From Syngnathus acus (taxonomy: Eukaryota > Chordata > Actinopteri > Syngnathiformes > Syngnathidae), in the NCBI RefSeq assembly GCF_901709675.1, contig NC_051104.1:5811501-5875500 (forward strand): 64,000 nucleotides of DNA. The letters are read 5' to 3'. The stretch's first letter is position 1. Each line of letters opens with the position of its first letter. Positions 10,324 to 25,400 of this stretch are shown piece after piece. The notes under the pieces were generated by a model, which saw nothing but the letters and a program-made list of their open reading frames with translations, was not told the origin of the DNA and made no database searches. The translations under genes and the position numbers were made by a program.

Positions 10324-13300
10324 GTAAGTATTGTTAAAATACCTTGTTCTTGTTTTTTACCTTATTATTATTATTTCTGAAATGCTAGATTTAAAAAAAT
10401 AAAAATAAAACAGAAAAAAATATTCCAAAATGACGAAAATTCCATGAAATGGAAAAAAAATTATGTGAGTACCACTAGTGGTAGGCAGCCCCCTTGTAAG
10501 CTTCACTGCATTAATTTGTGACCCCTTTTAGAACAAGTATTTAGGTTAATTAAGATTCCGTGCAATAAGAACAAACTAAAACAAACAGTAAGTACAAAAC
10601 AATCGAACATGAGGGTATATGTACATTAATAAACACTAAAGCGACGCGAATATACAATGGGCTTTTTTCAGCAGTGCTCATTATACCGGCTTTAACTCAA
10701 AATTATAGCTTTTGTGGCTGTCAGCAGAAGGCAACCGTGCGACCGCAATTCATCTGCAAGCAAGCACTAAACTTGCTTGTTTGGCACCACGGGCTCTGCA
10801 GTATACATTCTAATGCTATGTATAGGCCCATTGCATGCTAACTGTCCAATACAAACACAGAACTATTGCATTGGCATTGAAAAAAATCCCTCTTGGACAG
10901 AAAAGAAAGAGGGACCGAGTGGTGGACCAGTGGTGTCCCAAATGCAAGCCATTGCATGTTTTTCATCTAGGCTCGCTGCATATTCTAATAAAATTAAAGA
11001 CAGAGTTCAATTAAAATGAAGCTCCTATGACTCGATAATTGGAATGTTTTTGCGTTTTATCATAAGTTGCTATATTAAAATTTTCCCACAGTATATATCA
11101 ATGTTGTTTGAGAATGTGTTTTTATTCCGTTTGTGGGCACATTTGGTTGACATATGGCCTCAAGGTGCACTCCACCCAACAATCATGCTCCCCACCCAAG
11201 TAATAATTTGCCCCACTATTAAAAGTACCCATATATACAATTTTAGGTAGCATGTAGGGTGAAGTTTTTTTTGTGATTTCAGCTTATGTGCACTCGAGTA
11301 AGCATCTGTGCTCTACTAGTACTACAAGTGAAGCACTAGATGTTTCCTAGCCAATTGCAATTTGATAAAAACAACATGTTACGCTGGCTACCCCTTCAGC
11401 TCTGTGGTTTGTGTCATTCCCTTCTATTTTGCACTCAGTAACAATGTGTCATGTTCTGTCCCACTCACGTCAATGCAATCTCAGTCCAAACACTTGGAAA
11501 TGAAGCTAACAGCCACACGCTAAAAGGAGGATTTAGTAGGAAAACAACAGTGGACCATATGTTCCTCTCTTGTCATCCATCTTTCTTGACACTCAAGCAC
11601 TTTGTCCGTGTCTGTCTTCCCCCTCTCTTGTGTTGCAACAAAAAGCAAGATGGCTATGCAAAGTGTGTGTGTGTGTGCATGTGTGTGTCTGTGTGTGATG
11701 CATCAACACAACTGTACAGCTAGTGTTAACATGACAGGTGTTTGCTTTGGTTTTTTCCTTTCAGCCACTTTGGGTTTCTTGAGTGTGTGACTTTTCTCCA
11801 CATTCTGACAGATGCTGAAAGGCCATTAATTGCTGTCTGTGGAACGTAAACAAAAAGGTTGCTGCAATGGAGGGATGGGACATGTCAGATGCGGCGTCTG
11901 TCATGAAAAGCTTGGGAGGAAGGTTCCTCTGGCTCAAGCAAGCCTTTACTAGCCACGATGAGACATGATGCCAGTTGAAACTCGAACCCACAGTACAAAT
12001 TTTAACAATGTAGGACCCAACCAATGTATATTCTTTCAAAATTTGTCAGAATGAATTTATGATAACCGATTGATAAAGTAATTTAAAAAAAAATACAATA
12101 AATTTTTACAATGCATTTGACTGTTATAATAATTTGTTTTCTTTTGCACGGGCAACCTAAGGATTTGCATATTCACATTTTTTTAGGTTCACATACACAT
12201 ACATATAACTATTACTTTATATAAACATCAAATAAGTTCTACAGTAAGATATTTACAAATATTGAGACATCTATCTTTATTCCTATACAATTGCAAAATT
12301 TCATTAGTGGCTTCAGCAACAGGCCTGATGGAGAAACAAAATAAAACAACAGTGAATCGTTGATCTGGTCCAACCAGTACAATGAGTCTTTATGTTAAAT
12401 CTGCTAGTAAAAAGAGTGCAATGGTGCAACAGGCTTCAGGGTTAGTATTGTACATTCAAGAGCAAACAAGAGACTCTCTCTTCAACTGTTTTTTTTTTTC
12501 CTCCCTTGATTGTCTAGTTTGAGAGATGGTGACACGGACATGGTCTTTGCTAAGTTGAATCAATATATCCATTTGAAATCAATCAGCCCCACACGGATTT
12601 ATGACATCTCAACTCTTTTGTGGGCCCCTCACTAGTCATGTTTGCTGACATGATGTAGTCTCCTCACATGGAGCCAATGTGCTGACTCCAGCCCTTGACA
12701 TCCTCCTTACGCCGACCTTTGACCCATTACAAAAGGAGGCGTTTCATTGGACACAGATTTCCCTGCTGCTAAATTCTCCGTGCAACAAAAAGCCCCTGGG
12801 CTCAGCCGACACGGGTTTTAAGGGGGACAATGAAGCGACACACTAGGAAAGCCAATGCCCCCCCACCCCACCAAACTTTCCCTGTCAAATATTGTGTTCC
12901 ATTCATTCCACGATCATGTAATTGCGATTTCCTGAAGGTTTATTTGCTCAGATTAGAGCATTAGATTTGTGACTAACTAAAAAAAGACTGCGACTAACAA
13001 TTACTTCAGTAATTGATGACTCAGTGTGTTTCACCATGCATTTCAATCTTATAGCCTACTTTATTTTAAGAGCTAACGGAAATATTGCATCTTAAAATTG
13101 TCCAAAAATATATAACTGTATTGCATATTATTGTTTTTATATTATTTTTGAGAACCTGACGTGCTAGAGAAAAACAAGGGCAGATTTTTGGGTTTTTTAT
13201 TTATTTATTCATATATTTTTCTAAGTTTAACTTTAATTGGGTGAATTACTATATTAATATGTCTTCATGTGTGAAAAACGGGGTGGCCCAAACTGATTCC

Positions 13301-13454
13301 ACCCTTCTGCGCATGTCATCGAGGGAGAGAGGAGGGGGGGGGCATTGACTGAGAAGGAGAGTGAGCGAAGAGAAAGAGAGCTTCATGGACCATGTCACAG
13401 TTTCAGTCTTCTCCATATCTTCTCGTCCACGATGCACTTTAGGATTGCAATAAG
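10324..13454. other. hccs-reck intergenic region
   Basis: No coding exon recognised. It includes a TG-rich stretch at about 11663-11700. At about 12500-12860 there is a long low-repeat segment of balanced composition holding CGACCTTTGACCC (a DR1-like nuclear-receptor half-site pair, about 12713-12725) and an inverted CCAAT (CATTGG, about 12747-12752). That part could be an enhancer or the distal promoter of reck. The last 200 bases before 13455 should hold the reck core promoter and 5' UTR, but I see no TATA box. Confidence 0.4.
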
Positions 13455-16400
13455 ATGCGTGTGTGTTTGCAGATAATCGGCTTCCTCTTCGCCGCAAACT
13501 TTTACCTCCAGCCGCTCCAAGCTCAGGGTGAGTCTTGTTTAAAATGTTTCTCTATGACTTCTCCTCAAGACGACCAAAGTCAGTTGTCAAGTTATTCCCA
13601 TTCTCCGCCTATTTCCTGACATTCACTAGAGGGGGGAAAAAGATGTTTACAGCTCGAGTGTTAACTTCTTTTTCCAAAGTTTGTTGTTGTGGATTTAGTG
13701 ACAGCTGACATCCCGTTGGCCCGATCGGTATGTCCTCTATTAACTATTTACAATCCAATTTATTCTCCGAGTATGAATTATTGTGACTGAATTGCATATT
13801 TTATTTAATAGAATAGCAGATTTTCTGCTTTAAAGTTATAAGCGTGTTTTAAGTACTCTACTTCTCGGGAGACTTGTGTTTGAATAACGGAACCGTTTAA
13901 ATAGCTGATGCTGGATTATGGCGCGACATTGGAAGAATTCACGTCATCATTTTTGCAGTTTTACCTCCAAAACTTGGCGTTAAATGTTATTTGAAGAATT
14001 GCAAACAATTCTACCCTGCACATAAAGTACGCCGTTTTGATTTCAAACAGAATAATTCCTCATTATCTATAGTGCAACACTAAAATACAGTAGCATAATA
14101 GGCGCAAGTGTTCATAAAAAAATAGTCAGATTTTATTCCCAAAAAGTTTTTATTTAATATAATTGGAAATTATAACATTATACACAGACTGAATATCAAC
14201 ACTCTGTGTAAAATATAAATAAAATGTGGCAATATTTTTACTCAAACAGTTCTAAATGATTAAATGCACATTTTTCTCCTAGGTCCAAGGGGTCAAAGGC
14301 ATAGTATATAACATTATGCACAGTTTGTACATATAATTCAGTGATTTTCATGTACGAGTGGCACTCATACCACATTTTGGGATTCACATGACTGAACTAT
14401 TGCATTATGTTGACAAGTGAAGAAAGTGAAATAAGCCTTCATAACTATTTAGTGGAAAAAAAAAAGAATTAAATTCTGCAACTGTTCATTCCAAAAACTT
14501 CCTATTGTAATTTATTCTGATATCAACAAAAAAAAAAGATGTACTTGACTATTATTCTGTCCTTTTAAGTTAATTAGGTTAATTCTCTGGTACTTGTCAA
14601 GACAGACAAACACTGAGATGTGTATTGAGGCTTTAAATTGAACCTAATTCATTGCAATGGCTGGGTCAGCTTTGGTCTGACATTGTTTCTTGTTATCGCA
14701 TTCGGAACCATTTTGGAAGGTGAGCTCCTAAACACCTTTTTGTGTTGCCAGTCTATTTGAATACGGGTCCAAATTGCATGCTTTACTTTTTAAGGGTCTC
14801 ATCTACATTATTACAACATGTAGGTCTTTGAAGTGCAAGTCCACATGGGTTAAGGATGTGGATTTGCTCTGGCTATTACTTTGAATCGCTCTCATTTTTT
14901 TTCATTCACACATCTGCCCCAAACATGAAAGTAACACAGCTCTCAGATCCTCATTTGGGGTGCACATTGTCTACCATATAGAAAGGCCTGAAAATAGTAA
15001 CAGAAGGTCTCGAAAAGGTACAGCTAACATCGCCATATGGTTACGTGATCAACAATATCGCCAGTCTTCCTCATTTGACGTCAGAATTCCTGGCATTTTT
15101 GTCTCGATTGTGTTTGGTGAAACGTCTTCTCCGTCATGTCTTTCATGTTGTGATTTTGTTGTGGAGGCAAGCCGTGATAGAATGCATCTGGAACCAATTT
15201 GACTCCTCAAAGCAGAAGGGGTGGAGAAGGAGGTGGAAAAAAGGGGGGGAAGGAGAGTTGTGAACGGCTGCTCTTTTTCTTTCCGTGTCCACTGTAATCA
15301 AGAATGGGCTCCTATCCCGCAAACAAAATGATACTTTTTGGAACATTAGATTAAAGTGGACTTGAGCTTCTTGGCCGTCTTTCACTTTAGTGATTGTTGA
15401 ATTGAGTATGAAATGTTGTTTTTGCGCAACAGGGTGACCTCGTGGTTAGCACGTCTGCTTCCCAGGCGAGAGGTTCCAATCTCTGCTCGTGCCCCTCCTG
15501 TGACCAGTTTGCATGTTCTCTCTGTTGCTTTTCTTTGTCGACTGGAGCTTGTGAATTTCAGTGTGCAGTTGTTTATTCCAACCTAATGTCGACAAGCGGT
15601 CCTGAAAATAGACGGATGTTGTTTTTGTCTGACATTGCCAAGTGAAAGTTAAATATATGGTACTTTATATATATTACAGGAACATGTAGAGGATAGAAAA
15701 AAATAAATATTTTTTCAAAAAGATGTACAAGACGAATGTAATGCACAACTGATGCTACGCATGCTAAAACTAAAATGAATGTGAAAGGAAAATTGTGGGA
15801 CTCAAAAAAAGAAATAAATGTAATATCTGCTCAATTAACCGAGAGGGAATTATTTACAAAAATGCAATATTTGTAGTGTTTGCATGTGTGAGAGAATTTT
15901 GGATTCCATCTTAACTGACAATCACCGTTTTTTTAAAAGAAAAAATGCAGGCTGGTCATTAATAGGTCAACTTCTGTTTGGACCACAAAAATGGGAAATT
16001 GTCTTCGGGTTGCCACTGTTGGCTTTGAATGAGTAATTATTGAACAAAGGAAATGCCCATCTGTGCAAATGCAATAGTAATAATATCAAGGAGAGAATAA
16101 ACATTCACATTTGGCTTGTCTTGATTATGACGGAGAGAAATACTACTTTGGAACGCTGACAAGTGTTGGAAGTATCTTGTGCTTATTTCCTGTTAACCTT
16201 CTGTTTTCATATTATATTATCTCAGCATCTTCAAACAGCTGTTGTCATCAAAAACAGATTTTTTTTTTTTCTATTGATCTTTAACCATTGACAGCTGGTA
16301 CGGACTCGACTAGTTGTTACTCACGAGGTCCAGATCCAATAGAACCACTGGCGATACTGGATGTAAAATTCAGTTCTTATTTTTATTTTAAAATGTCAAC

Positions 16401-19359
16401 ACTGACAGTTCACTTGGTAATATTTTGTATGGTCAATTTGAAGCTCCATGTTTGCAATACTGATGTAATGCTGTGGTATGAATGGGCTGTGGTCAGAGGA
16501 TGACTCTTATTCATGGTGGTGTGATATGTGGCACATCAATCTTGACACTGGATGCCTGTCGTTACAGTAAACACAAAACTTGATTCCATTCCATGCTCTC
16601 CTCAGCTCTTCTTTTCCCTAACTCCTTCCCAAACCTGCTAATACACCTTGCTCGTCGAAATAATCGATTGATGCTCTGCTGATTAGAATATGTGAAGAAA
16701 AAAATTAGCAGATGCCTAAAGAAATCAAACATCTATTTCAACTTCCAAACTCTGTCGACCAGATAATACCCAGCTCCTTATGGCCATTCATAATTAATCA
16801 ATTCACAGGAAGTGACCTTGGACCCCATCCATTAAAATCTCTCCCCCCCGAGAGTCTGCTGCGGATCTTAGGAATGCAGGAAACTGAATGTTAGGATAGC
16901 TTCTCTGGTGCTGCTGGCGGTATTGTGTGAAACGTGTATGTTTGTGGGAATGGGTTAATTCGTTTAGGAACTACCCTGAGAACAACCAGAGCAAACAAAA
17001 ACATTGATGCGTTCCGAAGGAAATTGAAGCTTCATTCGCAAACCTGCTCCGAAGCTGCACGGCGTTTTTTTTTAATGACTCCAACAAGAAAAGCATTGTG
17101 TGAAAATTGGCCGCATTTATGACTAGTCGTCAATTCAAGTTACGAGAAGATCGATTATATTAATGTGACTCCCATGGTGATGTTGAAAGACATGGTTGAT
17201 TTACAGCTTGTTTTCCCTTGTGAGTGAAATCTTTTGTCATTGTTGTTTTGGGCCCATCACCCCCCACCCCATGCAGATTTGTTTTTCACTCACACTCACC
17301 CCTAAATATACACACTCAGATAACCCACAGTGAGCGAGTGATTTGTATAAACCCCACAGTTGGACCACATGTTTCCCCTGCAGAGATGTCAGAGCTCATG
17401 CTGGTATCACTTTTAATCTGTGATTAAGATGTTAGGTAGGTATTAAAGCATCTGACGACGGGTCGGCAAAAATCCACTTTTTTTTTTCTTTTCTATGAAC
17501 AGTGGGATTACAGTGTGAGGTCGGACACAAGCACTGGCTTTCATTGCGCAATGAATGTAACGTAATGTAAAGTGTGGCTGAAGGGGAGGACTTGTTCTTA
17601 GTACGCCGAAGCAAAATGGGGCCAGCGCTCATTAGCAGCAAGCGAGAGGCCTCATATTTGACGTGACTGAATGGCCTCTACCATCCCTCATAGATGTTAT
17701 TTGCTATTGTTCGAGCAAGCAGTTATGTACTCTCAGTTGTGGTATCAAAAATATTTTTTTGTTTCAGAAACATCGCCAATATAATACAAAAGCCAAGGTC
17801 AGTGAAAGAGCAGAAGTTGTTCAGCTCTAAAAAAAAATGTGCTGAGTAACCGAATTCTTTACAGTATCATAAAAGTTTTGCACGACAGAGATGTAACAAA
17901 TGATGCCGTTGAATATTTTCAGAATGAGAGTCTACAAAAAAAGATACTTAGCAGCAACTTAAAAATATACTAGGCTAGTTCGAACCTTAAATTTGGAATA
18001 TTTGTAGTATATAAAATTGTATATAAGTATATATAATATATATATGGATATAAATAAAAAATATATGTATATAATTTACATTAAATCTAAGTGAAAGTAT
18101 AATTTAGTGTAATATACAGACAAGAGACTATTTTGACATATGCTTCTTCCGTTCATTCTATTTCCTTTCAAATTTCTTCTTTCCTTTCCTTGATTCCTTC
18201 CTTCCCTTCTGACCGACCTTATTGTCTTTCTTTTCCTTCCTTGTACGTATACTCATTTCTTTTGTAATTGTCCACCCAAGCGGTAACTATATAGTCTATC
18301 GGTTTGAACTAGAAATTAAAAAAAAAAAACTTTAGCCGAATAATGCAATCGTTTCACTTTTCCTAATTTGATTTTGAACACTATATCCCCAACTCTGGAC
18401 CATATTTTTATTGTCCAATAGCTGCAAGCGTCTTTCAAGCCAATCCTTAAAGAGTCCTGTTAGAACACATACTGTGCTCCTTTGCTTTAAATCACACACC
18501 GTACACCCAAATCACATACAGTGGTCGTCTGCTCTTCCTTAAAGCATCAAAGACGACCGGACCTGCTGACGGAGTCCAGAATCCCTCGTGTCAAGCAGCT
18601 GAGGACACACCAACATTATTTCCCCCCCGCTTTCCAATACACATAAACCGAGCCACAAGTGTGCTTATCCATGACACACTGATAAGTGGCTGTGATGGTT
18701 TCCGTCAATGTCTTGCCTGTCTCAATTTCTTTTATGTCTTTTAATGCTTGCCAGAATTGGTCATTTTAAATGAGAAGGTGACTGGAACTGGGAAATAAAA
18801 CACCTTATTGTCTGTGATCAAGTTTGGAGATTGTGAGGAAAGTTTCACCTGCAACTGAACAAGAGCAGCTAAACGTCCAACATCACGACTGCGTTAAAAG
18901 TGTTTGGCCGCATCGAGCAGGCTGGAGAAGTTTGCCAAGACATTTACTGGAACCCTGGGCCGTGCTGTGGTTTGGACCTCACTTGCCACAAAACACACCC
19001 TTTCTTGCTTCTGTGTGTTTGTTTATGGATGACAACAGCTGCAACGGGCGTTACGGCAAAAACAAGCCGTCAAGTATAACAGCAAACAATAATAATATGA
19101 GGAAAAAAATCATCGTATTTAATGCAAATAAATCTAGGTCCGATTAATCGATGGAATAATCAATAGAATAATCCTAAATTTCTAATTTGAGCCTTGATGA
19201 AAAAGTCAAGGAAACCTGACTGTAAACTCCAGTGATGCTGTCCAAATTCTCAGATTGTAAATCTGTGTGTTTGTTTGCAGATCCCTCCTGTTGCCACCAT
19301 GCTGCTGAGTTCTCCCCTTGTAAAGAAGCTTGTGATCAGGTATGAATTTACACACACAT

Positions 19360-19442
<83 letters not shown>

Positions 19443-22400
19443 TCCATTCCTCAGCCCGTCTGTTGGCCCATGAAAAGAGGCTTTTGAACGGGAAGGGGTG
19501 GTGAGTTGTTGTTTTTTTTTTCGAGTGTGTGTGTGTTTTTACGCTTTGAAGTACAGCGTAAAAGTTCTCGCTCACCCTGCTTCAATTAGGAGCAGGTGAC
19601 ACAATGTCCCATTCTGAATCCACCACCGTGGCCTCCTTAACAAAACAGGACATGATGAAATGAAATTTTTTTTCTTCTTCCAACAACCAGCAAACAGGCC
19701 AAGTCTAATTCATGCTCTTGAAGTGGAAGCGTTGAGGAGGGGATGCATGTTTTTGGAAACGGCACAAAAGGGAAAAGAAATAGATGAGGATCAAAAAGAT
19801 GGAGGATGAAGGACGATGGACTTTACACAAGTGGAGTCACCTCGCAATGTTCGGAAGAGTTGGAGTGGCGATTGGTGTGTTCTCGGGCGGGATTTTTTGT
19901 GCTAGGCATCAGACTTGATTGTTTTGGACTGAAACAAAAACCTTCTGATGCTAGCCTTTGATGCCATGTTGCATTATCATCTACATTTGTTTTGTTTTTC
20001 CTTAGACACGCACTGTGCGCTGAAATTGGCTCTACCGAATTGCGGTTCAACTAATTTTGCTTTTTTGCTACAAAGAGTCAGACATACTTTGCTATATTTT
20101 CAACACATGATGATCACATTGCCATCCTCCAGGTTTATTTTCCTCCCATTTATTTCTAGCACCACAGGCAGTGTTTGTTTTTCATGTCGTTTCTAATCAC
20201 TACTTTTCTTGGAAAGGAACTAACTTAAGCCCAATATGATGCACATGTGTGAAACTTACATCATTCTTGGCAGTGCTTGCGTTCTTCCAGTGTATATGTC
20301 GCACAACACCTAAAATGGTGACGTGCGTATGTGTGCCGTTGTGAATTTATCTAGCAGTTACAGCAAAAGCGATCCTGGATTGGATACTCAAAGTAAATCT
20401 GAGCCGTAGTTAAATCAAATTTGAAAACAATTTGAAGGAAGTGTATTTTTGTGACTCTTCTTTTCCTGCAGCTCGCCACTATAAAGAGTGAGTCTCGTTT
20501 GAAACATCTCCTGCAGAGGTTGCCAAGTTACTGTCCAGAGTCAATGGTAAGTAAAACCAATTGATTTTTGGGATGAAAGACATGTTCACTGCAGAAATAA
20601 AACCAATAAGGTAAGCAGAGCTGCAGCATTAGCGCAAATTAGTTTACATTTAGCATTTAACCAGAACGTGATTGATGACGGTGGACAGGAAGGGTGGTAA
20701 TGGAGGTTATGACTCAAGGAAAAAGAATGATTCTTAAGTCTGTTTATACAAGGACTCATGGCCCCGTTGCACGACGACATGTCATAACACATCAGACGTC
20801 CTTCAACATCTTAAAGCTAGTATTTCACACTGTTAAAGCATTACAACATTAATATTTCTTATTTGTATTTTCTGTAGAATGAGCTCTGGGTTTGCATCAA
20901 CTCTACACTTCCAGGTAAGATATTTCATTTTTTTTTAATTAAATGTATTTTTAATTTTAATAGAGTATGGGCAGTTTTAGAATGGCTAACTGCTTCTCAT
21001 TAAAATGAGAAAATATTTCATCTTTCGAAACGGTTTGATTTGTTTTTAGGAGTATCAAGGAAGTCAGACAGTTGGGTAGGGCTGGGTTGCTGTGAGCTCG
21101 CTATCTCATCTGAGTGCCGCAGGGAATGCAGACAGGTATGTAGGATTGTAAATAAATCGTGTCTAAACTTTATTTTGCGGATATAATGTCATCCTGTTTT
21201 CTCTTTACAGGCATCATCCAAAAATGACCTAACTAAAGTGTGCAAAAAAGTCACAGAGGTTAGGGGAATTTATAATCCAGCTAGTTGTTTTCTTAACTTC
21301 CCCAGAATTTTTCTTATCTATATAGCTGTTAATGCACTTTCTTAACAGCATTTTTTATGTTGCAGAATCCTCTACACAGCTGTATCACCAAAAATGAAAG
21401 TAAGTCACCAATGTTGACTACTAACAAAAGACCCACATTATTAATTACACATAACATTCACCATTGAAACATAATTGCAGCTTTGTTAAGTACTTTCTTA
21501 TGACTGTTATAAAAATATGTTTGCCTGTGGTCTTCTAGTGGGCTCCACATGTTGCAGCTATGCGGGGCGTCACACCACATGTAGAGAATACTGTCAGGCC
21601 ATCTTCAGGACGGACTCAACCCCCACCGTGTCTCAAATCAATGCCGTCAAAGAGTACTGTCAAAGCCACAGTGCTCAGCTGCTCGGCTGCGTCAGCAATT
21701 TCACCAAGTCCTACCCCATTCGAAGCCCTATAGACAGTAAGTCAACACCATCTGACTCACATGACTTCATCTAGTCAAGTCAAGTCAAGTGACTTGACAT
21801 GACTTCATCTAAAAAAAGATTTGTTGTATGTTCCCAATGAAAAAAAAAAAAATCGTGAAATACCCAAAGGTCAATTATCTGGTACCTGGAGGAGGTCCAA
21901 GCATATTTCATGTGGGGCAGTGCCCCAACAATCCATTGCGTAGCTCCACCAGTGACTTCACCCTAATGGAATTTCCACCTTATTGTGTAATTTCAGAATA
22001 CATTAGGAAATAGATATGACCCGATTATTTCATCTTTAATCCCCTCACCTCCAGGTCTGTACTGCTGCGACCGAGCAGAGGCTCCCCACTGCCAAGTGGC
22101 TTGCCGGCGGATCCTCCATACCTTGAGCACAGAGCATGAGATCATGGAGGGCTTGATCGACGAGTGCGATTCCCAGCCTCTCCCCCAAGATCCCATGTGG
22201 CAGTGCTTTCTGGGAAGTGCCCATCCCCCATCCCCGACTGAAAAAGAAGTCCCACATCCTGCCAAAATGGACTGTGCCAAACTGCACTGCTGCTCCAAAG
22301 CCAACACCTCACTCTGCAGGTACTGCCACAAACGATACTCTTTATTTAACCTTGAATTGTAACTAAAGTACGTTTCAAACAAGTGGACAAGAAACTCTTT

Positions 22401-25400
22401 GGCCAGGAAAACAAATATAATATTATTTGTAAGTTAAGTGTCGATTTGTTGCAGTATATCATCCAAAACCCTGTTGTGCATTCTTCCCCATTTGGTTCTT
22501 TGTTCTGCTTCGTCTTGTGCTTTGCTTAATGTTTACCAGACTCTGTCGCATGATTCCAACAGTAGTAACGGCAGGCAGTTAATGGCTAACAAACAAACAA
22601 GCCGTCTGTGCTTGGGTGGGCAAGGCTATTGCCTAAAGGTTTTTGGTCCAAAAATAGAGACATCGGTATCTTGATATTGCACGAGGGTGCACGACTGTTA
22701 CGTCATACAAGCACAGCTTCGGTGGGTTTGCCGTCCTTGGTGTAAACCACGCATTTGCGATCATTGTTGGTCCAAACTGGGAGGAAAAACAATCAGTCGA
22801 GATAATCGGACAACCGATAATCCGAGGCGGTGAATGATAATGTATCATTTGCTTATTTTAATTGACATCTCTTTGCTCTGACAGGGACATGTGTCAAGAA
22901 ATTAGCACAAATTGGGGCAGCCAGACATGGCAAGACTTTGACCAGCTGTGTGAGTACAACCCAGGGGAGACGGAGCTGATCAACTGCCTGGCCGATGTCA
23001 GAGAGCCCTGCCAGTTAGGCTGCAAGGATCTCTCCTACTGCACCAACTTCAACAATAGGTCAGACTCACAAAAACTCACCTAATCTTCATACAAATACAC
23101 AAACCCTTGCTGAAGATAAACAAAGCTTGATGGAACACACCCAAACTTTCTAAATCCAAACGACTTCTGCTTTGAAGCATCAATTAGCTGACTCTGTTGA
23201 GACCGGCGGACGCCTCCTATTATCTCTTTCCGCAGGCCGACAGAGCTGTTTCGCAGCTGTAACATGCAGTCAGACCAGGGAGCTATGAGTGATATCAAGC
23301 TGTGGTCCAATGGAACAATCAAGATGCCTTTTATGAACATTCCCGTGCTAGACATCAGGAAGTGTCTGCCGGATATGTGGAAGGCGGTTGCTTGCTCTCT
23401 GCAGATCAAACCCTGTCATAGCAAGTCCAGAGGGAGCGTCATATGCAAGTAAGTCTAGTCTAGTAGGTCTCAGAGATCTTTCTATTCAACCATTCTTACC
23501 TTAGGAACAAAAGAATATTTGATTCAACAATCTTCATATTGTGCAAGCGGGACAGTATATTTTCAAATCAGAAGTCTGTTGACTCCAATAAGGAGACACA
23601 TTTTGTTTTTAAAAAAGAGTCTCTGTATTCTTATGTGTCGTTGACGCTTAAATAAGATTGATTGGTTTTAGGTCCGATTGTGTAGAAATCCTGACCCAGT
23701 GTGGGGACAGAAAACGTTTCCACGAGGGACAAACTCCTGAGAGGATATGTGAACTTCTGTCGCCCATCGATGACCCTGAACGCTGCATTCCCCTCCGCAG
23801 ATACCTCAGTGAGTGACAATTTTACAGTACAGGAGAAAAAGCTATCGAGGGTCAACTTGACTATAAATTGTGTGGCGTGATTCTGAATGTTTATTTTCTC
23901 CATCAGCCCCAAGTTCTCTTGGAAACAGTGTTGTCGAAGAGGTCATCCATCCATGCAACCCTAACCCTTGCCCGAGCAACCACTTATGTCAGGTCAACAG
24001 GAAGGGTTGCCTTGATGACCTCAACTGTCAACCATTTCTCTGCGTGCCAGGTAGGACCACATCCGAACAGAGGTATCCAGATCCAGAAACTGGAAGTCTG
24101 GTTCTGCCCTTGTGGCTAAAGCCAAACTGTGGCTTTCTCGACCTGGATTTTAGATACCTCTGATTCTGAATATAGTTTGTCCGTTTTCAGGATGCAAACT
24201 CGGCGAAGCTTCAGACTTTCTCGTGCACCAGGACGCTCGCTTACAAGTGCCGACTCGCAACGGTCCGGCCGGATGTTATGAGGTCTGCACTTGTGGTACC
24301 AGCGGGCGCCTGGAGAACTGCGTGGAGATGCCTTGTGTGGACACCAACAAGGCTTGCATTGCCGGAGGACAGAAGATGAGTGAGTACCGTTGAATAATCG
24401 TTCGTGGGGGGTTCTCTTTTAAACATCAAGGAGTTAATCGGAATACTTTTTACGTCAAATTGCCTGTGGGAGATAATGTCACAAGAAGTGTCTGTATGAA
24501 ATTTTGGAGACGCTGCTCCAAACCACAAAAAGAACTTCCTCGGTAATTCCAAGCATACTTTTAAGGAGGAATAACCGATATGTTGCTGGGAATTGAGAGA
24601 AATTACGGGTAGGGTTTTATTGTATGCTCTTAAAATAACACACTGTGATCCTCACACTGTCATGGTTTTTAGAGCAGCAGGTCTGCGGCACGTTTGTGGT
24701 TCCCGTTTTTTTCCAATTTAGGTATTGTGTGCCAGCCATTGTTTTGGTTGAAATTAAAGTCGTTTGCTTTCCTTGTCTCTTGTATCTGAGGTCACTTTTA
24801 TGTCTAATCGTTAACCGGCATGTTCAACGAGTAACCTTGAGGGGGAATTAAAGATCGAATTTGTACGTCACACAATTTGAATCATCCAAGTAAAAAGTAG
24901 CCTTCCCATTCTTAATTCATGTTTATTTTGACTCATTCCATTGTAGCGACGTCATGTACTCTTCAATTGTGTGTTGCGTGATGCGTGTTTGTGTGTGTCT
25001 GTGTGGTTTGTGTCTTCGCCAGATCACGGGGTATCTTATAGGCTAGACTGTGACACCTGCTACTGCTTTGCTGGCCACCCCATCTGCTCTGACAGAGAAT
25101 GTCTCAACATTGAAAGCTCAGATGACGACCGTCTACATTATACTGGTCTGTCTTGCTTGTATGAGAGCTTTTCCGGATTTTTAATCATACACAATGTTCT
25201 ACATCTCTCTGTCATCATCATTTTTCAATATTGGTTTGTTAAGGGTTTAATGGGAATTATATTAAAGCTGTTGTATACCAAGAGTTTTATTGGGGCAGCA
25301 GAGGTTTAACAGAGGTTTAAATATTTATGAGAGGTTCTCTGCGAAGTTTGTTTGTTCACTGCTTCCTCAGGTTTACAACAGATACTCGGATATAAACATA

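Noticed and set aside
15430-15520. Candidate tRNA gene
   Set aside because: The A and B boxes belong to a SINE head; the cloverleaf is not intact and the sequence continues into the SINE body.
19206-19575. Overlapping minus-strand open frames rich in Cys-Val
   Set aside because: They are translations of the CA microsatellite in reck intron 2.
21760-21811. Direct repeat CATGACTTCATCTA flanking a GTCAAGTCAAGT/ACTTGAC palindrome after reck exon 8, considered as a transposon footprint
   Set aside because: Too short and simple to assign; no termini or related copies were seen.
22045-22382. Long minus-strand open frames
   Set aside because: They are antisense shadows of reck exon 9, whose sense translation matches RECK.
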